This document shows, in pieces, positions 45,736 through 57,095 of a stretch of DNA of 64,000 nt. Source of the DNA: Gigaspora margarita (lineage: Eukaryota > Glomeromycota > Glomeromycetes > Diversisporales > Gigasporaceae); NCBI GenBank assembly GCA_009809945.1, contig WTPW01000928.1:133790-197789 (forward strand). Reading direction: 5' to 3'. The position numbers and the translations under genes were made by a program. Below the pieces are notes generated by a model. The model saw nothing but the letters and a program-made list of their open reading frames with translations, had not been told where the DNA came from and did not search any database. Numbering within the stretch: position 1 is the first letter of the stretch; the number at the start of each line of letters is the position of its first letter.

Positions 45736-46474
45736 AGTATTTAAGTTTTGGTTTATTATAGTTTATGCGAATGGAATATGATGGCTTGTATTTGTGAGAA
45801 TATGGGCGTTGTATTGTTTTTTTGTGAGTAAATTTCAAAATTTTTGTCTTATTTCGATTATTTTGTTTTTAATTTGATTTTTTTTTTGCTTTCTTTTGTA
45901 ATTATGGGATTGTGATGAGTTATATTGGCAATAGATAGTATGTTTATTCTTTATTTAAATCATAGTAGGGAGTACATATTTGGGCGAATTAATTATGGCG
46001 AATGTTTATATAGGGTTGAAGTTTATCTTAAAGAATTGTGTATATTTATTTTATTAATAATTGTAAACATTTGCAAGCATGATAAAAACATTTGGAATAA
46101 TTTGTAGATTAGTTTCGAAAAAAAAAGTAACATGTAGAACCAATTCGATAAATTATTTTATATGAATATATTTTTCTTTTTTGAAATTTTTAAATGACCT
46201 TATAAGAAAAATAAGAATAGTTCGAATTTGAATTTAAGTTATAAGAACTTTAATGACCCTATTAATTTTTTGCCTAGCTATTAAAAATTTTAAAAATTTA
46301 TCAGTTGAAATTTTAAACATTGCTTTACACGTATACGTGCTAACTTGTAATGGGCGATTATATGTTAATTATCAAGTTTATGCGGTTTAAATTTAATGAA
46401 TAATCAATAAATAGGAATGAAAAGAAGTTCTATATACAAATGTGGGGTAATATAAAAATTAAATAAAATACCAG
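45736..46474. other. AT-rich intergenic, no supported gene
   Basis: A 60-codon frame at 45925-46107 has no motif. Nothing else is visible. Confidence 0.45.
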
Positions 46475-47215
46475 AGATGAATAAACAAGAATAACTGTGA
46501 ATACGAGTACAGTAAATTAAAATACGGTTAATGAAGTCAGTTAATATGGTATTATAGTAATGGGTAGTTTTAAGAAGAGTGAACCCAGTGATGATCTCAA
46601 ATTGTATCACCCTCAATATAATCATTTATAATTTGATTGGCTAAAAAAAGTAAACAAATATCAGGTGACATTTATTATTGATGAACTTTAAGCGTCTATA
46701 AAAAAATTTTTTACCTCGTGGTTAGGGTTAGGGTCGGCTTTTGATATAGTTAGAAGGTCTTTTATATATGGGCTAGGTGCTGGGAAAAGGGCCCAAAATG
46801 ACAATTTTTTCAAAAGACTTTTTTTTACATAAATTAATTTAGAATAAGATTAGGATCATTTTTTACTTAAAACACAAAGGTAGTTATATTAATAAAAATT
46901 TGCAGTATAGCTCTTTAAAGTCTGTAATTTCTTATGGTTTATTATAAAATTTATAACATAAAAATTGATTTTCTGAAGATCTTTTTTTTTGTCAATTTCC
47001 GCCCTTTTCTCAGCACCTAGCCCATATAGATATCACTTATGTTATAGTTATATGAACTAGTTGTTTTTATGCTCTTCCGACTACTCAAAATTCTTAGGTG
47101 ATTATATCGAGGGTGGCACAATTTGTGATCATCACTGGGTTCACTCTTCTTTAAGTGTCCCATAGTAATATAGTAATATAATAGTGTATTACAGTAGTAG
47201 ATACAGTTATATAGC
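46475..47215. repeat. Long-armed foldback with a MITE in its loop
   Basis: AAGAAGAGTGAACCCAGTGA, then TGATCTCAAATTG, at 46570-46605 is matched in reverse at 47097-47160. The arms continue outward with lower identity (CTGTGAATACGAGTACAGTA against the complement of TACAGTAGTAGATACAG) for ~150 bp each. The loop holds a TTAGGGTTAGGGT-like run near 46724 and the TA-flanked element 46769-47024. Confidence 0.7.
46769..47024. mobile_element. TA-flanked MITE, 256 bp
   Basis: TGGGCTAGGTGCTGGGAAAA and the complement of TGGGCTAGGTGCTGAGAAAA bound it, with TA on both sides (46767-46768, 47025-47026). The architecture and opening TGGGC...GGAAA resemble 40631-41160. No coding frame. Confidence 0.8.
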
Positions 47216-47566
47216 AATGCTTATTGGTATGCAGTATTTTAAATATTGCATATCAGTAAATAAGTAGCTGCGCGATGTTGTCACGCAAAACCAGAAATGT
47301 GAGTGTATGCATTAACAGTATTATAGCTAGAAAATATATATTAATCTGCGTTATAATATCTAGAAATGTAAGCTCGCTAAAGGCATATTAAGATCTGGCT
47401 TACATATACATTCTATTGCTATATAGTTACATGTTGTTAGAAGTTTGATATTCTTATTGTCCGAAAAACACTCACAGGTAGAGCAATAGTACACCCGATG
47501 TCCGTGTGTTAACAAATTCTGAATTTTGATTGGCTAGATCAGGTGTAACATAAAAAACTATAGGGC
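47216..47566. other. Intergenic, no gene seen
   Basis: No frame or clear repeat boundary; slightly higher GC near 47450-47510. Confidence 0.5.
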
Positions 47567-47875
47567 TAGAAATACCAGTCTAGAAAATTTCACTCTTTAT
47601 GTGGTCCCATTAAAAAAATTTTCGCTAGAAAAAAAACATTTCGCTATTAGGTTAGGGTTGGGGTGTTGCTAATAGGTTGGGTTAGAATGTATTTTTACCA
47701 AAATTTTGCAAGAAAAACTTTTAATTAGTACGCAAAAGGCAGTTTCATAGGCGAAATTTCGTGTTATGGGCGATTTTTCATTTATTTTTGTTTCTTGAAC
47801 TTTTTCATGTTATACCTGATCTCAAAATCTGATTGGCTAGCGAAATTTTTTAGACTGTTATTTTAAATACTATTT
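47567..47875. repeat. Foldback element with CAGTCTA ends
   Basis: CAGTCTAGAAAATTTC near 47575 pairs with the complement of CAGTCTAAAAAATTTC near 47860. Outside them TTTTGATTGGCTAGATCAGG (47537) and CTGATTGGCTAG recur. The inside contains GCTAGAAAAAAAACATTTCG, GGGTTAGGGTTGGGGTG-like runs and GCGAAATTTCG, related to 13995-14344 and 50665-51010. No target duplication is recognised. Confidence 0.5.
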
Positions 47876-48095
47876 AAAAAAACTATCAAAACAAGGAAAA
47901 CTGATAGTTATTGGCTAGATCAGGTGTATCATAAAAAAATTGATTTTATATTTGTTCTTTAGACTTTAAATGGTTCCCATTTTCCTAGTTTTATATATTC
48001 CTAAGTTTGGTTACATGTGATCATCAGTTTGGTAGTTAGGATGATCACAATTATACATGTGGGTCTAAATTGTTTTTGGTTTACCATAATATTGT

Positions 48096-48440
48096 AATGC
48101 TGAAAATGTTTTAGGTAGCCTAAACTAGAGTTAATACCTCTATCTGGATATATTTTTTATATCCGGATTAATCCGGTTTTATCATAGTATATATCCAGAT
48201 ATAAATTTAAATCTGGATTTATTTATATCCGGATATAAAAACACTATGTCACATTATATCACATGACATAGTAATATCCAGATATATAAATCCGAATAGA
48301 GGTGTTAACTCTAGCCTAAACTGTAAATATCTTCAGCTGTCTAAAAATATTTTCAGCTGCCTAAAATATTTTTGTCTGCTTAAAATAGTTTTGGCCGCCT
48401 AAAATATTTTCAGCTCCTAAAACATTTTAGGCAAAACCTA
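48096..48440. repeat. ~22-bp tandem repeat interrupted by a hAT MITE
   Basis: Units of the form TTTTCAGCTGCCTAAAATA run from about 48314 to 48420 (six degenerate units). Reverse-oriented pieces flank them (CTGAAAATGTTTTAGGTAGC at 48100, AAACATTTTAGGCAAAACC at 48420). The element 48126-48313 inserted at a GCCTAAAC word of this array. Confidence 0.65.
48126..48313. mobile_element. hAT-type MITE with CCGGATAT repeats, copy 1
   Basis: The termini TAGAGTTAATACCTCTATC and the complement of TAGAGTTAACACCTCTATT, and the perfect 8-bp duplication GCCTAAAC (48118-48125, 48314-48321), identify a hAT-type insertion. The interior is made of ATATCCGGAT-type palindromes and a CACTATGTCACA/ACATGACATAGT loop. 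It is nearly the same length as 58692-58880 in opposite orientation. Confidence 0.92.
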
Positions 48441-49464
48441 AATATTTTCTACTGCTGAATGTTTTACAACATTACTCTTTAATAATACATTATTAATTAT
48501 TCTCTACTATGTTTGTTTGCATTATTAATTTATCTATTCTCTTATAATCAAGTATACCTGTTTGCTACCAAAGATAGTAATGTTTTAAATTTTTGCCAAT
48601 GTATATATTATTCTGAATAAATTAAAATTGTTTGCATGTAGTTTACATACATATATAATAATGAACTGATACAAATTGCCAATTATCAAGTTTTGAATTC
48701 TCATGCATTTTGTGATTGAATTTTTTTTTAGAGCAGTTTCTTTAATATAAATATTAGAATGCATTCTTTTAGAAAATTTAGCTAGTATTTAATATTTTGG
48801 CAAGCATATATTAATTCATTTTTATTCACTTTTTATTTGTTTATTTTTTAATTTAATTTACTTTATTTTAAATTTCTCTTACTTTTTTTTTAATAAATGT
48901 TAAATGGATATCGATTCTAAAATAACAATTCAGAATCAACATAAATCCAGAAATGATGCAGAACAAAAATACATGCTAACAGATTACCTTAAGATTCAAA
49001 TTGCATTTATTGCAATTTTATTTAGATACATTAATTTGATTTTCTTCAAGTTTATTTATTATTTATTTAATGGTATCAAGTTCACTCGGTTTCAATCAAC
49101 TGAACAATAATTATTTCAGAATTAATTTCAGGCAAGGTTATTTTGTAATCGATTAATTCCATTTATAAAAAGTTGTTTTACAAAAACTAATTTTGCAAGC
49201 AAATTAATTCTAGTCACTTCACTATCGAATTGGGAGAGCATCAGATTAAGGGACTGAGTTTAGTTAGCAATAGTGCACAAGAGAAGAAATACATTGGGTA
49301 GTATTTATAAAAATTTGGAAAGGGGATTCAAAAAAAAGTAATGCAAAAATAAATAAAAGTCACAAGATACGATATAATAAGCATTCACTTTATTATAAAG
49401 GAGAAATCATTACAATAATGCCTAATGATTTTCTGAAGGTATATAAAAAGAAAGTGCATTGGAC
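48441..49464. other. AT-rich intergenic, no supported gene
   Basis: A 68-codon frame (48904-49110) lacks recognisable features. No complete element is seen. Confidence 0.45.
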
Positions 49465-49641
49465 TTATAAACATGTTTGATATACATAAATAACTAAACT
49501 ATTCAATTGTTGGATCAACTTTCTTCCAAAATTACTAATCTTTAATTCCTTGAATACCAATAAACTTCCCTTCGCATTATTATCTGCATTAAGATATTTT
49601 ATATCCAAAACATTAATCTTGAAATCTGCTTTACTAACTCT
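49465..49641 (-). pseudogene. Open coding-like fragment
   Basis: The minus strand reads RVSKADFKINVLDIKYLNAD, then NNAKGSLLVFKELKISNFGR and KLIQQLNSLVIYVYQTCL before a stop, with mixed hydrophobic and charged residues unlike the low-complexity frames nearby. It has no Met start, so it would be a last exon or relic. I do not recognise it. Confidence 0.35.
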
Positions 49642-49831
49642 TCATCAAGCTAGCAGATTTGTGTGATATATACAAGGCTTTGTTTGTTCAATAATGCTTA
49701 GTATTGTCTATGCATCGAACCAATTCACTTTCTTGTATCACAGAATAATGTAATATAGAATTCGGGTATGGTAATTACATATATATATAGAAGGACATGC
49801 ATTAAAATCAGAATAATTATAGATAGGAATA

Positions 49832-49997
49832 AGGGGAGGGACAGAAATCAACTAATTTTTTAGGGGGGTGGGGGGTTTATGGTTCGATCAGGTCTATATT
49901 GTTATAATTGGATTTAATTGCTAATAATTCAATCAGGTAGGGGGTGGGGGTATTGCCTCTTAGTAAACAGAAATCACCTGATTTCTGTCCCTCCCCT
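49832..49997. mobile_element. G-rich-ended MITE, 166 bp
   Basis: AGGGGAGGGACAGAAATCA and its perfect complement bound it. Second-layer runs of G (AGGGGGGTGGGGGG near 49862 and TAGGGGGTGGGGGT near 49938) lie inside. A degenerate copy is at 16819-16975. The target duplication is unclear (flanks AATA and AAGG). Confidence 0.7.
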
Positions 49998-50664
49998 AAG
50001 GAAGATTTATATATGGTAATAATATAGAGTAAGTATTGTGAAAAAATCAGAAAAGAGATGAAGGATAAAATTAGTAAAAAGGTGGGTCGATGTAAGGACG
50101 ATTAGAAGTATGATCAATTAATTACAGTCACTTCTCTCTAATCCAGCCCTCTATATACCAAACTCTTGATAATCTGAACTAAAACCTTTAGAACAAATAA
50201 TTTATATTTATTTACTTTGGATATACCAAATTTATATAATAAATTTTGTAATCCAGATCTGAACACAAATTAATCAGTATATATAATATTTTATTTAAAT
50301 AAATTATTTCTATATAGTGAATAAAATTTAAGGCACAACAAAAGGGTAGCTTATTTTCAAATTTATAATAATAAATAAATATATTGTATTACCATATGTC
50401 CCCAAATATATGCTACATTTTTTTGTCTGATTTGACACACAAAAAATCAGAAGTAGTTATAAAGCGATTTTTGTCAATCGATTATAATTACTACATAGTA
50501 AAGTTATAATTTTACTATGTAAATCGATTATAAATACTTAATGGGTATCCATTAGCTATACTAAATTTAGTACAAAAGGCTTAATTTAGTACAGTTAAAA
50601 AACTGAATTTAGGCAAAATTTTATTATTAACCTTATATCAAATATTATATAAAAATACTTTAAT

Positions 50665-51010
50665 TCACCTGTAGTGATCATCACCAGTGATCTACAATGC
50701 ATAAACAATATAAATATAACAAATAGTTTGTATTAAATAAAAATTAAATCCTTTTAATATTAGAGTAAGGGTAAAAGTTAGAGATTAGGATAGGGCTTTA
50801 TATATAGTAAAATTTAGCAAGGAATTTTTTTTTTTGTATAAAAAAAAGTAGTTTCATAGACAAAATTTTAGGTTAGAAGCAATTTTAGCAATTTTTAAAA
50901 ATTTTTTGTTTTTGTTACACAAAATTGATCTACATGTTACACCTGATCCTGAATTTTAATTGGCAAATTAACTACTGGTGATGATCACCAGTGGTGATAA
51001 ATAGTAAACC
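50665..51010. repeat. Foldback with palindromic TGATCATCACCAGT ends
   Basis: AGTGATCATCACCAGTGATC near 50676 and ACTGGTGATGATCACCAGT near 50972 bracket a body shared with 13995-14344 (AAGTTAGAGATTAGGATAGG, AGCAAGGAATTTTTTTTT). It lies within the TTAA-flanked element. The ends are approximate. Confidence 0.5.
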
Positions 51011-51714
51011 TCTTTTTATAATAGATAAATATATATCTATTTAATCTACTTGTCATTTTAGAGGTATATCTTTTTGATAAAATTTAAATTTATTGGCTCA
51101 GAAATGAATTTAAAAATAAAAATTATTAAACTATAATACAAGTTTTTACTTATAATAAAATTTAATAATTATAATATAAAATTTTAATAAAACTATTTTT
51201 AATATAAAATATTTAATAAAAATTAATTTTTTTTATCAAATATTTTTAATATTTTATAATAATTTATAGTAAATTAAATTTTTATGCTAAAAATTTTGAT
51301 TAAAAAATTTGATTAATTTTTAAAATTTTAAGTTAATTGGTAATTAAAAAAATATTTTATTAAGGTAATAGCTCAAAATTTTTAATTAAAGTTTGTAGAG
51401 CTAGTTTTTTTGATTCTAATGATAATAAAATCATTAAATTTGGCCAAAAACTCGTTAAAATACAAATATTTTTATATTTAGTTTTTATATATAAATGTAT
51501 ATATATATATATATATATATTTACAAAAAATATATAATTATAAAAACTAAAATCTATATATTTTATAAAATTTTTAGTAAATTAAGTAAATTTATTTTTA
51601 CAATAATCAGAAAAGCTAGCTCTACAAATTTTAATTAGAAATCCAAGGCTATTAGCTTAATAAAATTTTTTAATAAAAATTTATTTCTTTAAATTTACTA
51701 TAAATTTACTATAA

Positions 51715-52724
51715 CAGTCATAGGACATGTCCCCTAGAAATAAATTTATAATAAAAATTATAAAAAAANNNNNNNNNNNNNNNNNNNNNNNNNNNNNNNN
51801 NNNNNNNNNNNNNNNNNNNNNNNNNNNNNNNNNNNNNNNNNNNNNNNNNNNNNNNNNNNNNNNNNNNNNNNNNNNNNNNNNNNNNNNNNNNNNNNNNNNN
51901 NNNNNNNNNNNNNNNNNNNNNNNNNNNNNNNNNNNNNNNNNNNNNNNNNNNNNNNNNNNNNNNNNNNNNNNNNNNNNNNNNNNNNNNNNNNNNNNNNNNN
52001 NNNNNNNNNNNNNNNNNNNNNNNNNNNNNNNNNNNNNNNNNNNNNNNNNNNNNNNNNNNNNNNNNNNNNNNNNNNNNNNNNNNNNNNNNNNNNNNNNNNN
52101 NNNNNNNNNNNNNNNNNNNNNNNNNNNNNNNNNNNNNNNNNNNNNNNNNNNNNNNNNNNNNNNNNNNNNNNNNNNNNNNNNNNNNNNNNNNNNNNNNNNN
52201 NNNNNNNNNNNNNNNNNNNNNNNNNNNNNNNNNNNNNNNNNNNNNNNNNNNNNNNNNNNNNNNNNNNNNNNNNNNNNNNNNNNNNNNNNNNNNNNNNNNN
52301 NNNNNNNNNNNNNNNNNNNNNNNNNNNNNNNNNNNNNNNNNNNNNNNNNNNNNNNNNNNNNNNNNNNNNNNNNNNNNNNNNNNNNNNNNNNNNNNNNNNN
52401 NNNNNNNNNNNNNNNNNNNNNNNNNNNNNNNNNNNNNNNNNNNNNNNNNNNNNNNNNNNNNNNNNNNNNNNNNNNNNNNNNNNNNNNNNNNNNNNNNNNN
52501 NNNNNNNNNNNNNNNNNNNNNNNNNNNNNNNNNNNNNNNNNNNNNNNNNNNNNNNNNNNNNNNNNNNNNNNNNNNNNNNNNNNNNNNNNNNNNNNNNNNN
52601 NNNNNNNNNNNNNNNNNNNNNNNNNNNNNNNNNNNNNNNNNNNNNNNNNNNNNNNNNNNTTTTTTTATAATTTTTATTATAAATTTATTTTAAACCAATT
52701 TTAAGGGGACATGTCCTATGACTG
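51715..52724. mobile_element. Innermost inverted-repeat element, interior unsequenced
   Basis: CAGTCATAGGACATGTCCCC followed by T at the left and its complement at the right are perfect, and matching AT-rich arm sequence (AAATTTATAATAAAAATTAT) continues to the gap on both sides. ATAA occurs directly on both flanks and may be the target duplication. Nothing can be said about its contents. Confidence 0.7.
51769..52659. other. Assembly gap, 891 unresolved bases
   Basis: An unbroken run of N. It lies between inverted arms that would form a hairpin, a likely reason for the failure. The length may be an estimate. The 325-codon frame that spans it is meaningless. Confidence 0.98.
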
Positions 52725-53634
52725 ATAAGCTTACTATTAATTTACTATAAATTTTATAAGTAAATTTAACCATTTTTAGCTTTGTATCCTCTAATAACAA
52801 ATCTATTAATTTTATTTTAATAATTTTTTTTATACTTTTAAAATCAAATATAGATTAAAGATAACCTATAATTTTATTATTTTTATTGTTATATTATAAA
52901 TTTGATTTTTATTATTTTTTTACTACTGAATTAAATTTAGTACATCAAATTTTGCGCAATATAAATTTTGTTTAAAGTTTATTTATACAAAATTTTTATA
53001 TATAACATTGACTAAAATTTTGTATAATAACAATACTAGTTTTAAAGTATATTTTAGCAAAGTTTTAAATAAAATTATTTTTTGTTATTATAAAATAATT
53101 TTTTTAAATTGTACTAAATTTAGTACAGGGGCTAACAGATACCCATTAAGTAAACTTATTCTAAAGATCAAAATACACATATCTGAAATTTTTATATAAA
53201 TTGGACAATGTTTTATTATTTGACTTTTAATTTTTACATTCAACGAATATATTTTTTAAAAAAAATTAATTTTTTTTGTTGAATGTAAAAATTAAAAGTC
53301 AAATAATAAAAAGTTATTCAATTTATATGAAAATTTCAGGATATATGTATTTTGATCTTTAGAATAAATTTACTTAAGTGCTTATGATCAATTTATATAG
53401 TAAAATTATAACTTTACTATGTAGTGAGTATAATCGATTGTGAGAGTAGCTTATTTTTGAAACTAGCTTATTTTCAGGTCACATGAGGTAATTTTATTGG
53501 TTACTTTTTATATACTGAATTTCTATTAGTATTTAGTTTAGAAAAAGAAATTTTGTATTCCAGACTTTCTCTATACCGAACAAAATCTCTTGGGACAGCC
53601 TGTTCAGATAAGAGAAAGGTGACTGTATTATGTA

Positions 53635-53735
53635 CTATAAAATCTCGAAATAACAAGCATGGGCATTATTTTGAATCTTGGCCTGAATTAAGCTTAATTT
53701 AGGCTAAAAATTGTAATTTCACCCCTGTGCATTAT
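53635..53735. repeat. Solitary end of the 10250-10919 family
   Basis: TACTATAAAATCTCGAAATA, then CAAGCATGGGCATTATTTTG and AATCTTGGCCTGAATTAAGC match the 5' end of the element at 10250. I find no partner end downstream. It starts eight bases after the mariner-type element ends. Confidence 0.65.
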
Positions 53736-54628
53736 TTAAGTGAAAATGATAATTATATAAGGCAGAGTAGTATAAGGTAATGATGTGATTTTGTGGCACA
53801 GAAATATTATTATAGTAACACCAACTGATGACTGACTGTGACAAAACCTATCCCTAGTAATGATGAAAGGCGAGTATAGAAAAAAGAAACAAATTAGAAA
53901 AGGGCGAATGATAAAAATAGAGATAATACAGGATGTTACAGGGATAATTAGAGGTTCAATCAATTTAACAATAATATAAAAAAAATTGATAATTATAAGG
54001 CAGGAGCAGAATAAGTTAATATTGTGATTTTGGTGTGCAGAAATATTACGATATATTAATATATAAGATGGCTACAAAATACTTTAATTCTTTTATTATA
54101 TGGAAAGTAAAAACTTTAATAATATGTGATTTTACTCTATAATCTTATCATTATATTAAATTACAGTAAAGCCTTTTAGGCACTTACAATATTTAATAAA
54201 TATTAATTTAAGATTGTTTAAAAATTCAGTATTTATAAAAAAAAAAATTGTCACTTTGTAGTACTGTATGCCTGTGATAAATTTTACTTATGTAACTTTG
54301 CTAATAAAAAAAACTCAATCTTAAATGTAAAGTAATTAGTCAATGATATTTTAAAAAAGTAAAAATTAAAAATGCTATAATACTATAAGTATTGTTTGAT
54401 ATAAATTATTAAAATACTGCATTAAAGTTGAAATGTTGACACACATCACTTGGTTGTTTTTTTATAAAATCTATATAGATCTACAACTTTACATAAATAT
54501 TATATAGAATACTATATAAAAATTATGAATATTAATTTTTATATATTATTTAATATAGAATTTATATACAATCTATTTAAACTTAAATAAAAATAATTTT
54601 ATATAAAAAACTTATGTAAATGTTACAT
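53736..54628. other. AT-rich intergenic, no supported gene
   Basis: The 75-codon minus frame at 53736-53963 is hydrophobic low complexity. ATAATTATATAAGGCAGAGT-like words occur twice (53748 and 53990), a loose direct repeat. Confidence 0.45.
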
Positions 54629-54940
54629 ATTTATAAATTTTATATATTATAATTAAGTAACTTTTATATGCTATAAATATCTAAATAAATTTTTTATATA
54701 AATTTTATATGTTAATAAATTTTATATATTATAATTATATAACTTTTATCTATTGTAAAATTTATATAAAAATTTTATATAAATGTTATATATTAATAAA
54801 TTTTACATATATAATTATATAACTTTTATATATCATAAAATTTATATAAAAATTTTATATAAATGTTATATATTAATAAATTATATATATATAATTATGT
54901 TACCTTTATATATTATAAAATTTAAATAAAATTTTAAGGA
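54629..54940. repeat. ~80-bp AT-rich tandem repeat, about four units
   Basis: Units start near 54629, 54713, 54794 and 54873 and share TTAATAAATTTTATATATTA, TATAACTTTTATATAT, AAAATTTATATAAAAATTTT and ATATAAATGTTATA. Identity is highest between the second and third units. There are no G or C clusters and no coding frame. Confidence 0.8.
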
Positions 54941-55941
54941 AAGAAATAGTCAATATCTCAAAATTTTACTAGGGTAACCTCTGTTGTACTTTTAATTAAA
55001 AATGCTCCTCTTGTAATTTTACCCTAGCCCCAACCCTAATTTTAACCCTCTAACTTTAATTACATTTTTATTTTCATTCTACATTTTACTTATTTGACTA
55101 CTTAACACATTTTTATATTTTAAATTTTTGTTACGTAACTGTTAAATAATTATTATTTACAATTATATTTATGTATAGATTATATCTATGTAAGTCTACA
55201 TTGGGTTTATAGATCTATGTATAATTTTTAAATATAATTTACATAAAATTTCTACATAACTTTATGTAAAAATAACTTTGTGATGCAGATCATAAAAATA
55301 ACAGTTGTTTAAATTAAAAAGAGCAAAGAAAGTTGTGCTATAATAGCAAAAAGCTATTGTTATATTATTATCTTTAAGAAATAGAGAATTATTATACAAT
55401 AAATCATTGTATTAATTAAAAGACTGAAGTTAGCATTTAATTAGCTTGAAAAATAATATTTATTTCTCAGATATTAGAATTACAATTATCAGTACATAGT
55501 GTTTTAATTTGAATTATTAAAATAATGCAAAATGAATATTTTGTACAATAAAATAATCTTACATAGAATCTATAGAAAATAACTGCATCCTATTATGTTG
55601 GTTATTAACATAATAATCGCCCAAATTAATACATAAAATCAACTAATTTGAGCCAATTTAAATTCTAGAATTAATCCAAACTCTAAAAAGGATAGGATGA
55701 AAATTGATTGCTTGAAAAATTAGTTACTCTTTATTGTTAAAAAAACTGTTTAAATAGCAAGTAGGAAATAATGATTTTGTTGGATAAATATCCTTAAAGA
55801 GTAAAGAATTATTATGCAATAAAAATGGTATGTTCTCAATAAAATTAATGTGCTTGGTATCTTGATATTTATAGCTACTTGTATTCCTTGGAAAATTATG
55901 TTGTAACTATTATACTTTGTTATAGCAATTTAAATCCTTAT
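54941..55941. other. AT-rich intergenic, no gene seen
   Basis: 54950-55085 contains AACCTCTGTTGTAC and CCCTAGCCCCAACCCTAATT, the complement of the AGGGTTAGAG-type words found inside the elements at 13995 and 50665; it may be a decayed relative. Nothing else is visible. Confidence 0.45.
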
Positions 55942-56908
55942 AGTCTGGTGAAAAATGTAGATACACCAATCTTTTCATAATAAAATTTTTTTCTAAAATT
56001 TAATGTAAATGTTTAAATAGCTTAATTTATTATATATGTTTTAGAATTTATTTAAATATAAATTTTATTAAAAAATTTTATTTCTGTAGAAACTTTTATT
56101 AATAACTTATTTTTTCAATTTGAAAAATGCAAAAATATAAATATACTAAAATTAAAAAATTAAATTATCTATATATAAAAATTTTAAATTTTCAATTATC
56201 TATTTATAATTTTTTGTACTAAATAAAGCAAGTTCTAAGCTATCTTTTAATATAAAATTTATTATCTTTATATATAGATTTTGTTGTGTAATAACTTTTT
56301 TAAAATTTAGTATTTTTTTAAAAAAAAGAAAAAAATACCTTTTAAAAATAAATATATTTTTGTTACAAATTTGCTACTTTATAGTTTAAATTGTACAAGT
56401 ATATTGGTATATATATGCTAAATATATAGTCAAAATTTCAGCTTAATTGAATTAGTAGTTGTTAAAATATAAATTTTCAAATATTTAACAATAATTACTA
56501 TACTAACTTATATATAGTACTATATATAACTGTATTATAAATAAATTGGTTTTTAATTTATATTTTAACAACTAATGATCCAATTAAGTTAAAATTTTAA
56601 CTGTATATTTAGCAGATGCATAGCAAGGCAGTTGCATAGTACAAGCTTCTAAAGTTGTATATTGGTGGCAAAAATATTTTTTTTTAAAAAATTTTTTTTA
56701 TTTTTTTTTAAAAAATAGGATTTTTTTTAAAATTTATAATAAAATAAATTTATTATAAAATGACAATAAAAATTATATCAAAACGTAGCTTAGGTCTTAC
56801 TTTATTTGAAATAAAAAAATTATAAATAAATAGCTAAAATTGAAAAACTTTTATATTTAGAGAAAATAATGTTTAGTTTTTGTGTATCTACATTTTCGCA
56901 CCGGACAA
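55942..56908. mobile_element. Inverted-repeat element of the GTCYGGTG family, ~967 bp
   Basis: GTCTGGTGAAAAATGTAGAT then ACACC at the left pairs with the complement of GTCCGGTGCGAAAATGTAGA at the right. Internal TTGCATAGTACAAGCT (about 56630) is the reverse complement of a word in 37871-38480, so the two are relatives of different length in opposite orientation. No long frame is found. Confidence 0.7.
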
Positions 56909-57095
56909 TATTATGAATTAAAACATTTTGATTATGTAATATATGCATGTGAATGAACTTTGCGCAAAGTCTATAAAAAACTGCATTTTTTCGTATGATT
57001 TATTGTGCACAAATTATATTGATTTGTGCTAACTTGTTGAATGAAGCTATGTATGCAGCTGGACTATAGTTGTTAGGCAAAATCTATTCCCTAAA

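Larger units (their letters stand above)
50542..53145. mobile_element. TTAA-flanked (piggyBac-type) element
   Basis: TGGGTATCCATTAGC at 50542 and the complement of TGGGTATCTGTTAGC at 53145 sit between TTAA on each side (50538-50541, 53146-53149). Just inside, ACTAAATTTAGTAC occurs at both ends. Uninterrupted copies of the host repeat read CTTAAGTAAACTT at this point, which shows that exactly one TTAA was duplicated. No transposase frame is seen outside the gap. Confidence 0.85.
50440..53475. repeat. Foldback core, copy split by a TTAA element
   Basis: The left part is 50440-50541 and the right part 53146-53475. Rejoined at a single TTAA they give the same arm order as 3560-4000: CTACATAGTAAAGTTATAA, then CTTAAGTAAACTT, TCAAAATACACATAT, TTATTTGACTTTTAATTTTT and a centre near 53265. 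The uninterrupted copies elsewhere serve as the empty site. Confidence 0.8.
50125..53625. mobile_element. Mariner-type outer element of a four-deep nest
   Basis: CAGTCACTTCTCTCTAAT at 50125 and the complement of CAGTCACCTTTCTCTTAT ending at 53625 lie between TA dinucleotides (50123-50124, 53626-53627). Adjacent internal sequence (CTATATACCAAACTCTTG, and TTCTCTATACCGAACAAAA on the other side) looks like diverged mariner/pogo subterminal repeats. No transposase frame remains. Everything between about 50440 and 53475 is later insertion. Confidence 0.7.

Noticed and set aside
46722-46738. Chromosome end
   Set aside because: Only two TTAGGG-like units, followed by ordinary sequence and genes on both sides.
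51727-52704. 325-codon frame
   Set aside because: It is almost entirely unresolved bases in the assembly gap.
53736-53963. 75-codon hydrophobic minus frame
   Set aside because: Ile/Phe-rich low complexity from AT-rich DNA; no start context, motif or neighbour support.
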